Positions 37,335 through 46,868 of a stretch of 64,000 nt of DNA are shown piece by piece (position 1 is the stretch's first letter; each line of letters opens with the position of its first letter). Origin of the DNA: Enterococcus faecium (GTDB lineage: Bacteria > Bacillota > Bacilli > Lactobacillales > Enterococcaceae); contig NZ_CP118955.1 in assembly GCF_029023785.1 (NCBI RefSeq), positions 742,501 through 806,500 on the forward strand. The letters are read 5' to 3'. A program made the position numbers and the translations under genes. The notes below the pieces were generated by a model. The model saw only the letters and a program-made list of their open reading frames with translations, made no database searches and was not told where the DNA came from.

Positions 37335-39680
37335 TCAATCATCTTTCTCATCTGATTCTTTGGTTGCTTGATTCGCTCTTGCATAAGCTGAAGCGGTGTT
37401 CCAGTAATCTGTATAGTTTTCATCGGTACCGCCAACGCCAAATTTAAAGGCGCTTTTCTTCGGTCCATTTTTCGCCCATAGCGATTCAACTGTTTTTCCT
37501 GGTGTTTGGATGGATTTTTTATTGACAGTAACTTTTCCAGGTGTTTGACCAGTAAATCCAGATACTTTTTTCTTCATCACATCAGATGATAATTCGAATT
37601 TCTCATCAGTGCCAAAAATGTCAGGTTTTGCTTGGTAAGCTTGATTGATCAGATTGGCAAGATAATTAGCCGAACGTATCCTTGCTTTGCTGTCCATTCC
37701 GGTATTGTCATCGTGCCCTGCCCAGCTACTGATGGTAATAGACGGAGTAGAGACAATTAGCCATGAATCTCGGTATTCATTGGTAGAACCAGTTTTTCCG
37801 ACCCAATCTGCTTTTCCTAGATTTCCGTTTAAGCTTGAGATGGCATCTTTGAATGGTGTAGTGATTTTTGCATTGATCACACTGCGCATCATGTCATTCA
37901 TGATCGATGCCGTTGCTTCCGAATAGATCCGGACAGAGTTGCTTTCGTGTTTATAAATTACATTTCCTGCGTTATCTGTGATGGAATCGATGATATAGCC
38001 TTCTTCATAGACGCCGCCGTTTGCTAAAGCCTGAAATCCATTGGTCTGTTGAAGCGTCGTGACATCTACTGTACCTAAAGGAGCAGATTCAACGCCCCAA
38101 TTGTCATTTGCCGGGTAGTTCATCTTTGCCAAGTAGTGCTCGTAAGCATATTGTTTCGATCCACCGGAATTCAACACATCTTGATATAAGTGATAAGCCG
38201 GGATATTGTTGGACCATTCTAGTGACTCACGGACGGTTTGGAAGGTGTTCGATCCTTCGTTAGTAGCATTGACGATTTTCTCGCCAGCATTTTCTCCTTC
38301 TTGCCAAGTTGTTGCATAATCTGATACACGGGATTCTGATCCGATAAGCCCCATGTCGATTGCAGGTCCATAAACAAGAACTGGTTTGATTGATGAGCCA
38401 GCTTGACGTTCTGTATCGAAGGCATGGTTATTTTGATTCTGACTGTAATTCCGTCCGCCAACGAATCCGTAGATGCGGCCAGTTCTGTTATCCATCAATA
38501 CATTTCCGGTTTCTACTTGACTGCCAGCACCATCATCTAACATGTATCCATAATTTTCTACGCCATTTTGCAATGCAGCATAGACATCTTTATCGATTGT
38601 CGAATGGATTGTATATCCTTTATTTTGGATCGTTTGCTGTGCCTTTTGATAATAAGCGTCACTGACCGATGAATCAGACATATCAGCGTTGTCTTTTTCA
38701 GCCAATTGTTGTGCAATGATTCTTGTTGCTTCATTCATCACAGTATAATACAAGAATTCTCTGTCAGTCTGTTCTGCGATTTGTTGTGGTAGAAAGTCTT
38801 TTGTAAGGTCATAGGCTTTTGCTTCTTCGTATTGTTCTTTCGTAATTTGGCCTTCACGATACATACTGAATAAAACAAAATCTTTTCTGGCAAGGCCGGC
38901 AGAAAGATCTTCTTTTAGCGCACCTGTGTTCGTGTATGGACTATACGTGATCGGGCTTTGGGGTAATCCAGCGATATAAGCAGCTTGCGGCAGCGTCACA
39001 TCTTTTGCATCTACACCAAAGATTCCTCTTGCAGCTTCCTGGACTCCAGCAATGTTTTGTCCCTTATTATTACGACCAAATGGTGAGACATTCAAATACG
39101 TAGCAATGATCTCATCTTTTGAAAAGTATTTTTCTACTTGTGCAGAAAGAATGATCTCATTTGCTTTACGTTTGAATGTTGTTTCATCTGTAAGGATCTG
39201 CTGTTTGACTAATTGCTGTGTCAAAGTTGATCCACCAGAAGAGCCAATACCAGTAGCTTCAGATACTAATGCTCGTAAAACAGCTTTAGGAACGTAACCT
39301 TGGTGTTTATCGAAGTATTCATCCTCTGTGCTGATAATTGCAGTTTTCAATAAAGGTGAAATTTTATCAGATGAAATAGTCGTGCGCATCAGATCTGTCT
39401 GGATTTTTGATATCTCTGTATTATCTGCATAAACAATCTTTGACGTTTCTGTAATGTTTCCTAGTTCTGTCTGCAGTGCTTTTTTAGTCGGCAATTGTGT
39501 GTCTTCGACGAGATAGGCAAAATAGCCAGCGCCTATTCCAATACCTAGAGCTGCGAACATCAAAAGAAGAACAGTAATAAAAACAGTCAATGATTGAAAA
39601 ACTCTAAAAATAATCTTAGGAACAAACCATTTTTCTTTTTTTCTTCTATTCTGTTTTTTTCGAGTATTTTTGCGTGGCAA
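37335..39680 (-). CDS. pbpF: Class A penicillin-binding protein (PbpF-type)
   Basis: Bifunctional peptidoglycan glycosyltransferase and transpeptidase at the membrane, about 781 residues. A basic N-terminus, one membrane span (about 28-55), GT51 domain (IISTEDEYFDKHQG, GGSTLTQQLVKQ) and transpeptidase with SxxK in GSSIKPVLV, SxN in WSNNIPAYH and KTG in GKTGSTNEY. The TTG at 39680 is preferred: GAGGTG lies 6 nt upstream, whereas the GTG at 39689 is part of that site. The symbol rests on its place beside ccpA, as I recall for E. faecalis. Confidence 0.88.
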   Translation of the reverse strand: MPRKNTRKKQNRRKKEKWFVPKIIFRVFQSLTVFITVLLLMFAALGIGIGAGYFAYLVEDTQLPTKKALQTELGNITETSKIVYADNTEISKIQTDLMRTTISSDKISPLLKTAIISTEDEYFDKHQGYVPKAVLRALVSEATGIGSSGGSTLTQQLVKQQILTDETTFKRKANEIILSAQVEKYFSKDEIIATYLNVSPFGRNNKGQNIAGVQEAARGIFGVDAKDVTLPQAAYIAGLPQSPITYSPYTNTGALKEDLSAGLARKDFVLFSMYREGQITKEQYEEAKAYDLTKDFLPQQIAEQTDREFLYYTVMNEATRIIAQQLAEKDNADMSDSSVSDAYYQKAQQTIQNKGYTIHSTIDKDVYAALQNGVENYGYMLDDGAGSQVETGNVLMDNRTGRIYGFVGGRNYSQNQNNHAFDTERQAGSSIKPVLVYGPAIDMGLIGSESRVSDYATTWQEGENAGEKIVNATNEGSNTFQTVRESLEWSNNIPAYHLYQDVLNSGGSKQYAYEHYLAKMNYPANDNWGVESAPLGTVDVTTLQQTNGFQALANGGVYEEGYIIDSITDNAGNVIYKHESNSVRIYSEATASIMNDMMRSVINAKITTPFKDAISSLNGNLGKADWVGKTGSTNEYRDSWLIVSTPSITISSWAGHDDNTGMDSKARIRSANYLANLINQAYQAKPDIFGTDEKFELSSDVMKKKVSGFTGQTPGKVTVNKKSIQTPGKTVESLWAKNGPKKSAFKFGVGGTDENYTDYWNTASAYARANQATKESDEKDD

Positions 39681-39918
39681 AAGGGTCACCTCAACTAATG
39701 GTTTTATTTCGCTAATTATAGCAAATAATAGAACAAAAAAACAGACAAGGCTGTTTTTGGCAGGAATTTCTTTTTTAAAGGAGTTAAAACGTGAGAAAAT
39801 GATCTTTTTTATAAAAGAGTTCTTAAGCTTTTCTTTAGAGAAAATTTCAGTTACTATGGAGAACAGGGCAAAGAAAAATCAATCATTTTCTTTGTATATC
39901 ATCTTACCAATATATAGG

Positions 39919-39935
39919 AATTGTTAGTAACAATT
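39919..39935. other. 17 bp palindrome before nfo
   Basis: AATTGTTA-G-TAACAATT, perfect, ending 7 bp before the nfo ribosome binding site AAGGAGGA. Could be an operator or a small hairpin near the start of translation. Confidence 0.5.
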
Positions 39936-39958
39936 GCCTTTCAAGGAGGAATCCATCC

Positions 39959-40861
39959 ATGTTATTAGGCTCACACGTCAGCATGAGCGGAAAGAAAATG
40001 CTGTTAGGAGCAGCAGAAGAAGCAGCCAGTTATGGATCTTCGACTTTTATGATCTATACAGGCGCCCCTCAAAACACTAGAAGAAAAGCCATCGAAGAGA
40101 TGAATATTGATGCCGGAAAAGCGTACATGGCAGAAAACGGTCTAACAAATATCGTCGTTCATGCCCCTTATATCATTAATTTGGGGAATACGATCAAACC
40201 AGAAATGTTTCCTTTTGCCGTCCAATTTCTGAGAGAAGAGATTGTTCGTGCGGAAGCTTTAGGCGCTACTCAAATTACACTTCACCCAGGTGCTCATGTA
40301 GGGGCAGGAACAGAAGCCGGAATTGCTAGAATTATTGAAGGCTTGAATGAAGTTTTGACAAAAGAACAGACGGCACAAATCGCTTTGGAGACAATGGCAG
40401 GTAAAGGTACGGAAATCGGTCGAACATTTGAGGAATTAGCGCAAATCATCGATGGAGTAAAATTGAATGAAAAATTATCCGTTACTTTTGACACCTGTCA
40501 TACGAATGATGCCGGTTATAATATTAAAGAAGACTTTTCAGGTGTAATGGAAGAGTTTGATAAGATCATCGGGTTAGATCGGCTTAAAGTACTCCATATC
40601 AATGATTCTAAAAATCCGCAAGGTTCGCATAAAGACCGGCACGCCAATATTGGTTTTGGAACAATCGGATTCGACACGCTGAATAAGATCGTCCATGATC
40701 CAATGTTTGACAATATTTCGAAAATCTTGGAAACTCCCTATGTCGGCAAAGATAAAAAGAAAGCTTACGCACCATATGGAAAAGAAATCGCCATGTTCAA
40801 AGCACAAATATTCGATCCAGAAGTGTTTCCTGAGTTATTAGCAGAAGAAGTGATACTCTAA
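39959..40861 (+). CDS. nfo: Deoxyribonuclease IV (AP endonuclease)
   Basis: Cleaves DNA 5' of abasic sites in base-excision repair; 300 residues. Zinc ligands of the TIM barrel are seen in [68 protein letters not shown], and [27 protein letters not shown] precedes the ATG at 39959. Stands alone with its own terminator. Confidence 0.96.
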   Translation: MLLGSHVSMSGKKMLLGAAEEAASYGSSTFMIYTGAPQNTRRKAIEEMNIDAGKAYMAENGLTNIVVHAPYIINLGNTIKPEMFPFAVQFLREEIVRAEALGATQITLHPGAHVGAGTEAGIARIIEGLNEVLTKEQTAQIALETMAGKGTEIGRTFEELAQIIDGVKLNEKLSVTFDTCHTNDAGYNIKEDFSGVMEEFDKIIGLDRLKVLHINDSKNPQGSHKDRHANIGFGTIGFDTLNKIVHDPMFDNISKILETPYVGKDKKKAYAPYGKEIAMFKAQIFDPEVFPELLAEEVIL

Positions 40862-40882
40862 GATTTTCTATCTGACAGCAGC

Positions 40883-40918
40883 AAAAAAGGACCAGGCACA
40901 TTGCCTTGTCCTTTTTTG
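40883..40918 (+). terminator. Terminator of nfo
   Basis: Stem AAAAAAGGAC-AGGCA/TGCCT-GTCCTTTTTT with a CAT loop. Confidence 0.92.
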
Positions 40919-41073
40919 TTTAAGAAACAAAGGAGTGCTTTTTGCAGTCTTTTTCATCATGCATCTTCTCCCCCCTCTTTTTAAATTTAGACAAACAGGG
41001 TATACTGGTAGAAAAGTAAAAAAACGAAAAGTTTCACAAGCAAGTGGCAAAACGTGATTGGAAGGACGAAAAG

Positions 41074-42849
41074 ATGCTGAACACTTTAAAACCCTTGATC
41101 AACCAACTAAAAAAGAAACATACATACTTTATTCTTGGCATAGCCCTATTATTTACAATTATTCGTTTGTATTTATATAGTAAAGCAATCTATGGAACAG
41201 ACATGTCGGCAACCTATGATGACCAGCTGCTGATTCGCTATGCTCAAAATATTTTGGACGGTAAATGGCTAGGGGAGTATACGACTACAACACTTTCCAA
41301 AGGAATCTCCTACAGCTTATTTTTAGTACTTGCACATAAACTGCATCTTTCTTATGCAGTTTTGTTCGGCATGTTCAGTATTTTTGCCAGTATATTGGTT
41401 GCACTCGCGTTTAAACCGATCGTGAAGAACAAGTATCTTCTTTTAAGTTTCTATTTTTATTTTTTGTTTTCTCCGATTAGTTTTACACATGAATATTCCA
41501 CTCGAACGTATCGTAATGCCCTCGTGATTCCGGCTGTTGAGATCATTATCGCTTGTTTACTAGCTATTTATTACCGCAAATACGGTTCTAGCAGAAAATT
41601 GCTGCCATGGTTTTTAGGGCTTTCTGTCGCTTTTCCTTTCTTTTGGTTCATTCGCGAAGATTCTATCTGGCTTCTTCCTTTTACTGTAGTAGCTTTGGGT
41701 ATCAGTTTCGTCCAGATCTTGCTAGGGCAAGACTTTTCTTTCAAAGAAGTAGAGAAGTTAAAAAAACGACTCTTTCTTCTCTCGAAACGGGAATGGCTGA
41801 AACTTTCATTGTTTTTACTTCCTATAGTTGGCTTTTCCATCGTCTATCAGTGGATCGAATATAAAAATGAGACAACATACGGTATTGCAACCATCAATGA
41901 CCGTTCCAGTGGAGAATTTGGATGTTTGATGAAACAACTGATCCGAATAGATGATGAAACGAACTTGAATAAAGAAAACAGTGAGATATGGGTCTCACAT
42001 GCTGCACTAAATAAAGCATTAGCCGCATCTCCTACATTCCATACTGTTTCTACCCGTATTGACGAATTATATACGACTCACGCGTGGACTCAAGGTGGAA
42101 AAGTAAAAGAATTACCCGGAGATATCATCTTTTGGGCATTGCGAGATGTGGTAAGCGAATCTGGTTATTACCAAAACAATGCAAAAGAAACCAATGATTT
42201 TTGGAAAAAAGTCAACCAAGAATTAGAAGAAGCCTATCACAAGGGAACCATCAAAAAGAAAAAAGAGTTCTATCTGATGGGATCAGGAGATGGAAAGACG
42301 ATGAGTGATCTGCCAATCGTATTCGATTTCCTTCAATCAGGATACGCTTATGCATGGCGATATAAAGATTTCCATCAAGGAGGAAATTATAGTTTCGGAA
42401 CGCAAGAACAAGTCAAACAGGCTCAAGAATTATTAAACCTTCCGCTAATGGAGAATTGGATCGATAGTAATGAACCGAGAACACCTAATTTCCAATTAAC
42501 AAAATCAGCAAAAGTCGCGAATGTCATCATAAAAATTTACCAAGTTCTGGCTATTCCCGTGCTGATTGCTTCAATAGCAGGGATATTACTTATGATACTA
42601 GGAACCGTATTTGCAAAAGCTGATCGTGCCTATTATAGTTCCTCTTTGATTGTGGTCACCGGATTAATACTGACACAATTGGTTTTTCTTTTCGGTGTCT
42701 CGTGGTTTTGTTCTTATGCGCCAGAAAAAAAGGATTATTTTTTAAGTGTCTACACTGGCGCAGGCGTGCCGTTAACGCAATTCATCGTAGTAACAAGCAT
42801 GCTAGTTTTCAGTAAATTAAATCTGAAAAAAGCTTTATCTTCTAAATAA
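41074..42849 (+). CDS. Polytopic membrane protein, possibly GT-C type glycosyltransferase
   Basis: 591 residues from the ATG at 41074, 8 nt after GGAAGGA; the longer GTG start at 41044 has no such site. About ten hydrophobic segments: one near 17-37, several between 85 and 245, and three at the C-terminus (about 485-590), with a large soluble loop (about 250-480). After the first span comes YDDQLLIRYAQNILDGKWLG, which resembles the acidic DD motif and following helix of lipid-linked-sugar GT-C enzymes. I do not recognise the family firmly. It is monocistronic. Confidence 0.7.
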   Translation: MLNTLKPLINQLKKKHTYFILGIALLFTIIRLYLYSKAIYGTDMSATYDDQLLIRYAQNILDGKWLGEYTTTTLSKGISYSLFLVLAHKLHLSYAVLFGMFSIFASILVALAFKPIVKNKYLLLSFYFYFLFSPISFTHEYSTRTYRNALVIPAVEIIIACLLAIYYRKYGSSRKLLPWFLGLSVAFPFFWFIREDSIWLLPFTVVALGISFVQILLGQDFSFKEVEKLKKRLFLLSKREWLKLSLFLLPIVGFSIVYQWIEYKNETTYGIATINDRSSGEFGCLMKQLIRIDDETNLNKENSEIWVSHAALNKALAASPTFHTVSTRIDELYTTHAWTQGGKVKELPGDIIFWALRDVVSESGYYQNNAKETNDFWKKVNQELEEAYHKGTIKKKKEFYLMGSGDGKTMSDLPIVFDFLQSGYAYAWRYKDFHQGGNYSFGTQEQVKQAQELLNLPLMENWIDSNEPRTPNFQLTKSAKVANVIIKIYQVLAIPVLIASIAGILLMILGTVFAKADRAYYSSSLIVVTGLILTQLVFLFGVSWFCSYAPEKKDYFLSVYTGAGVPLTQFIVVTSMLVFSKLNLKKALSSK

Positions 42850-42896
42850 AAAGACCCTTGGTAGCTAGATTTTTAACCTAACTATCAAGGGTCTTT
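42849..42896. terminator. Bidirectional terminator between the membrane protein gene and mntH
   Basis: Arms AAAGACCCTTG-TAG and CTA-CAAGGGTCTTT around a 20 nt loop, lying between convergent genes. Confidence 0.85.
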
Positions 42897-42914
42897 GTGT
42901 GGAAAAATCAGTTT

Positions 42915-44501
42915 TTATTCGATTTCTTCTACCGTTTCCTGCAAACGCTGTTCATATTTTTTGTTTCCTTTATATAAATCACCAATCGTCCATGCCAACA
43001 GGAGAAGGACAAGAACAATGATTACATAAGCGATGTGATCAGCCAATGCTAGTTGAGCGGAAGTGGCTTGCTCGCCGAAGAAACTTTCGATCTGTCCTGG
43101 TAATCCTCGTAAGTTCAAGTAAGTTAGACTAATCACAGAGAACCAGCCAAGAAGTTTTACGATGAATGAATTTTTAAATCGGCTACCCATCTCCGCTTGG
43201 CTGTTGGTCATCATCAGTAAAGGGATCATCGAAAACGGCAACGCAAAAGCCAAGAACACCTGGGATTCATTCATTAAGTTATTCAAAGCGGTATGTTCTT
43301 CGATCGTTCCTTTTGTACTTGTAAACAAAACACAAATCAATACAGGAATCACAGAAAGCAATCGTGTGACCAGTCTTCTTAGCCAAATCGGGATACGCAT
43401 ATGGATGAATCCTTCCATGATGACTTGACCGGTCAACGTACCAGTAATAGTAGAGTTCTGGCCAGAAGCAAGAAGTGCTACAGCAAATAAAGTGGACAAG
43501 ATACCAGATTTTGCTACAGCAATCAAGATACCATTGCTCATAGCTGATGGATCAGATAAAGCTTCATACAGACCAAAAAAGGAAGGATCTTGAACAGAAC
43601 CGGTTTTGAAGACAGCGACACCCATAATCAATAGCAGCGCATTGACTAGAAAAGCCATCGACAATTGGATATTAGAGTCCCAAGTAGAAAAACGTACAGC
43701 TTGTGCTACATCTTCTTCGTCTTGGTGATCGATCTTCCGAGTTTGTGAAACTGCTGAATGAAGATATAAGTTATGCGGCATGACTGTTGCACCAATAATC
43801 CCTAAAGCTCCAGTCAGCGGAGTTTCGCCACCAATGACAGGTGAGTCGGAGAATGTATGGCTGTTAGGGATAAAGCCAGCAAATAAACTGTGCCAATCTG
43901 GGTTAGACAAGCCAACTTGATAGACAAAAACGAATAAAATGACGAAAATTAAGCAGACAACCAGTGCTTCGATCTTACGAAACCCGACTTTTGTCAGTAG
44001 TAAGAGAACGAAAACATCTAATACAGTAATAAAGACGGCAATCACTAATGGAATATCAAAGAGCAGGTAGAGGGCGATTGCTGCACCAATGACTTCTGCG
44101 ATGTCTGTTGCCATAATGGCTAATTCAGTCAAGATCCATAAAATGACACCCAATGTCTTACTTGTCCGTGCTCGGATTGCTTGGGCCAAATCCATTTGGG
44201 TTACGATTCCTAATTTTGCTGCCATATACTGTAAAAGCATAGCAATCAGACTAGACATCAAAATAACTGACATCAATAAATATTGGAAATTTTGTCCACC
44301 AGTGATCGAAGTGGACCAGTTACCTGGATCCATATAACCAACTGCTACTAATGCACCTGGTCCAGAGTAAGCAAGAAGTGTTTTAAAAAAACTTTTCCCC
44401 TTTGGTACATCAACTGTTCCATTTACTTCAGCTAAAGATAAACCATTTGTATGTTCAATAAGTCGATGCTTATGAAATTGTTTATTGGATTGATTATTCA
44501 A
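42915..44501 (-). CDS. mntH: Nramp family Mn2+/H+ symporter
   Basis: Proton-coupled manganese importer with 11 membrane segments; 528 residues. Nramp metal-site motifs VGYMDPGNWSTSITGG (segment 1) and GATVMPHNLYLHSA (segment 6) are intact. The start is a TTG at 44501 with AGGTGG 7 nt upstream on the minus strand. The N-terminal tail (about 40 residues) is long and polar. A DtxR/MntR-type operator lies about 70 bp upstream, so manganese repression is expected. Confidence 0.95.
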   Translation of the reverse strand: MNNQSNKQFHKHRLIEHTNGLSLAEVNGTVDVPKGKSFFKTLLAYSGPGALVAVGYMDPGNWSTSITGGQNFQYLLMSVILMSSLIAMLLQYMAAKLGIVTQMDLAQAIRARTSKTLGVILWILTELAIMATDIAEVIGAAIALYLLFDIPLVIAVFITVLDVFVLLLLTKVGFRKIEALVVCLIFVILFVFVYQVGLSNPDWHSLFAGFIPNSHTFSDSPVIGGETPLTGALGIIGATVMPHNLYLHSAVSQTRKIDHQDEEDVAQAVRFSTWDSNIQLSMAFLVNALLLIMGVAVFKTGSVQDPSFFGLYEALSDPSAMSNGILIAVAKSGILSTLFAVALLASGQNSTITGTLTGQVIMEGFIHMRIPIWLRRLVTRLLSVIPVLICVLFTSTKGTIEEHTALNNLMNESQVFLAFALPFSMIPLLMMTNSQAEMGSRFKNSFIVKLLGWFSVISLTYLNLRGLPGQIESFFGEQATSAQLALADHIAYVIIVLVLLLLAWTIGDLYKGNKKYEQRLQETVEEIE

Positions 44502-44572
44502 GAAAAAACCACCTTTCCTATTTATCTACGATTACATTCTACACCTCAAAAAGAAAAAATTAAAGAAAAATA

Positions 44573-44586
44573 TTCGGTATGCCTAA
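44573..44586 (-). promoter_or_regulatory. MntR/EfaR-type operator upstream of mntH
   Basis: On the minus strand TTAGGCATACCGAA, a near-palindromic DtxR-family box of the type bound by manganese repressors such as EfaR. It lies in the 250 bp between mntH and yneF, upstream of a TAGAAT -10 candidate. Confidence 0.65.
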
Positions 44587-44751
44587 TTTTTTTTTGTGGC
44601 TCGTCTTGCTAGATGACGAAAGAAATTTTGTTCTCCTCTAAAAAAACCACTATTTTTTGCATGAAACTAAAGAATACGCCTTTCTTTTTTCAATAAACTT
44701 TAGTAAAATAAGTCATTGAGAGCAATTCGGAAATAGAAAGGAGAGATTTAT

Positions 44752-44976
44752 ATGTTATCAACAGGTATTGTCGTACTTATTGCTATTATTGCTTTGCTAA
44801 TCGGCGCAGTAGGTGGCTTTTTCCTAGCGCGTAAATATATGAAAGACTATTTAGAAAAAAATCCTCCCGTTAATGAGGACATGTTGCGATCAATGATGAT
44901 GTCAATGGGACAAAAACCATCTGAGAAGAAAATTCGCCAGATGATGCAGCAAATGAAGAACCAAGGGAAAAAATAG
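44752..44976 (+). CDS. YneF family (UPF0154) membrane protein
   Basis: 74 residues: one N-terminal membrane span ([20 protein letters not shown]) and a conserved cytoplasmic part ([36 protein letters not shown]). It belongs to the UPF0154 family of Firmicutes; function unknown. AAAGGAGAGA precedes the ATG at 44752. Confidence 0.92.
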   Translation: MLSTGIVVLIAIIALLIGAVGGFFLARKYMKDYLEKNPPVNEDMLRSMMMSMGQKPSEKKIRQMMQQMKNQGKK

Positions 44977-44997
44977 GTTCTGACCCAACGACTTTTT

Positions 44998-45027
44998 ACG
45001 GGCTGATTTTTTCAGTCCGTTTTTTAT
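44998..45027 (+). terminator. Terminator of yneF
   Basis: Stem ACGG-CTGA/TCAG-CCGT with a T-rich loop, T6 after it. Confidence 0.85.
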
Positions 45028-45116
45028 TTTGTAATTTGTTAGACTATTCAGATTATTCAGCAAAAAGACAAGCACAGACAATCCTAGGCTCTTGATAAAG
45101 ACAAAGGAGGAGTAAA

Positions 45117-46868
45117 ATGTCGATTTTTAGAAAGTTAGGCTGGTTTTTTCGTCAGGAAAAGAAACATTATTTAATTGGGGTTTTCTCGCTATTCGCAGTG
45201 GCCTTGGTACAGTTAGTTCCTCCAAAAGTGATTGGGATCATCATTGATGAGATTGCCGATAAAAATTTATCAGTAAAGATCATTTTCGGGTGGATCTTCC
45301 TATTGATTATCGCTGCTTTCTTACAATATCTTTTTCGTTATATCTGGCGGACGAATATTTGGGGAAGTGCAGCTCGGTTGGAGAAAGAACTTCGGCAGCA
45401 GTTATTCAAACATTTTACAAAAATGGACAATCTCTTTTACCAAAAATATCGGACTGGGGATTTGATGGCTCATGCAACGAATGATTTGAATGCGATCCAG
45501 AATGTAGCAGGAGCTGGTATCTTGACCTTTGCAGATTCAGTGATTACGGGCGGAACAACGATCATTGCGATGATTTTGTTTATTGATTGGCGCTTAACAC
45601 TGATTGCGCTGATTCCTCTGCCTTTGCTGGCCGTCACTTCACGAGTGCTGGGGTCGAAACTCCATGATGCTTTTCGTGATTCGCAAGAAGCTTTTTCTAG
45701 TATCAATGATAAGACACAAGAAAGTATCACTGGGATCAAAGTCATTAAAACATTTGGACAAGAAAAAGAAGATCTAGCGGATTTTGAAGAAAAGATTGAA
45801 GATGCAATTATTAAAAACAAACGAGTCAATTTTCTAGACTCCTTATTTGATCCATTCATTACCTTGATTATCGGTCTGTCTTATGTTGCAACAATTATTT
45901 TAGGTGGAAAGTATGTCTTGGAAGGCACGATCTCGATCGGGCAGATGGTCTCATTTATTAGTTATATCGGTATGCTTGTTTGGCCGATGTTTGCGATTGG
46001 TCGATTGTTCAACGTATTGGAAAGAGGAAATGCTTCTTATGATCGCGTCAATGAACTTTTGCATGAAAAAACGCATATCGTGGAACAACTGGGTGCAGTG
46101 CAGACCCCGGCAAAAGGCGAGCTGAATGTAGCTATTTCCTCTTTTAATTATCCGAAAGAAGAATCACCAGCATTAGAACAAATCAAGTTTGCAATCCAAG
46201 AAGGAGAAACATTAGGTATTGTTGGGAAAACTGGTGCGGGAAAAACAACGATCATCAAATTACTGATGCGTGAATACGATGATTATCAAGGGAAAATCCA
46301 ATTTGGCGGACGTTCGATCAAAGAATATTCATTGAATGCTTTATTAGGATCAATCGGCTATGTGCCTCAGGATCACTTCTTGTTTTCGATGACCATTCGA
46401 GATAATATCCGTTTTTCTAATCCAAAACTTTCAGAAGAAGAAGTAGAGCATGCGGCTTCTTTAGCATTTATCAACAATGAAATCAAGGAATTACCAAAAG
46501 GTTATGATACCTTAGTTGGAGAACGTGGAGTCTCTTTATCTGGCGGACAGAAACAAAGGATTTCGATTGCTCGAGCATTGATCAAAAATCCTGAATTATT
46601 AATATTAGATGATGCACTTTCTGCAGTAGATGCCAAAACAGAAGAAGCTATCTTGCATAATTTAAAAGAAATAAGAAAAGAGAAAACAACTATCATTGCA
46701 GCTCACCGTTTAAGTAGCGTGATGCATGCAAAAGAAATCATTGTTGTCGATCAAGGGAAAATCATTGAACGAGGAACCCATCATGAGCTGCTTGCACTAG
46801 GCGGCTGGTATGAACAAATGTGGGAGAAACAGCAATTAGAAGCGAAGATAGAAGGAGGCGAGGCCTGA
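45117..46868 (+). CDS. Heterodimeric ABC exporter, subunit 1 (BmrC/YheI-like, degenerate site)
   Basis: 583-residue half-transporter: membrane domain with six spans (about 15-300) and an ATPase domain. Walker A GKTGAGKTT and signature LSGGQKQRIS are canonical, but Walker B reads LLILDDALSAVD, with Asp in place of the catalytic Glu. That is the mark of the degenerate partner in BmrCD/EfrAB-like heterodimers. AAAGGAGGAG precedes the ATG at 45117; the stop overlaps the next gene by one base. Likely exports drugs, peptides or lipids; the substrate is not evident. Confidence 0.92.
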   Translation: MSIFRKLGWFFRQEKKHYLIGVFSLFAVALVQLVPPKVIGIIIDEIADKNLSVKIIFGWIFLLIIAAFLQYLFRYIWRTNIWGSAARLEKELRQQLFKHFTKMDNLFYQKYRTGDLMAHATNDLNAIQNVAGAGILTFADSVITGGTTIIAMILFIDWRLTLIALIPLPLLAVTSRVLGSKLHDAFRDSQEAFSSINDKTQESITGIKVIKTFGQEKEDLADFEEKIEDAIIKNKRVNFLDSLFDPFITLIIGLSYVATIILGGKYVLEGTISIGQMVSFISYIGMLVWPMFAIGRLFNVLERGNASYDRVNELLHEKTHIVEQLGAVQTPAKGELNVAISSFNYPKEESPALEQIKFAIQEGETLGIVGKTGAGKTTIIKLLMREYDDYQGKIQFGGRSIKEYSLNALLGSIGYVPQDHFLFSMTIRDNIRFSNPKLSEEEVEHAASLAFINNEIKELPKGYDTLVGERGVSLSGGQKQRISIARALIKNPELLILDDALSAVDAKTEEAILHNLKEIRKEKTTIIAAHRLSSVMHAKEIIVVDQGKIIERGTHHELLALGGWYEQMWEKQQLEAKIEGGEA

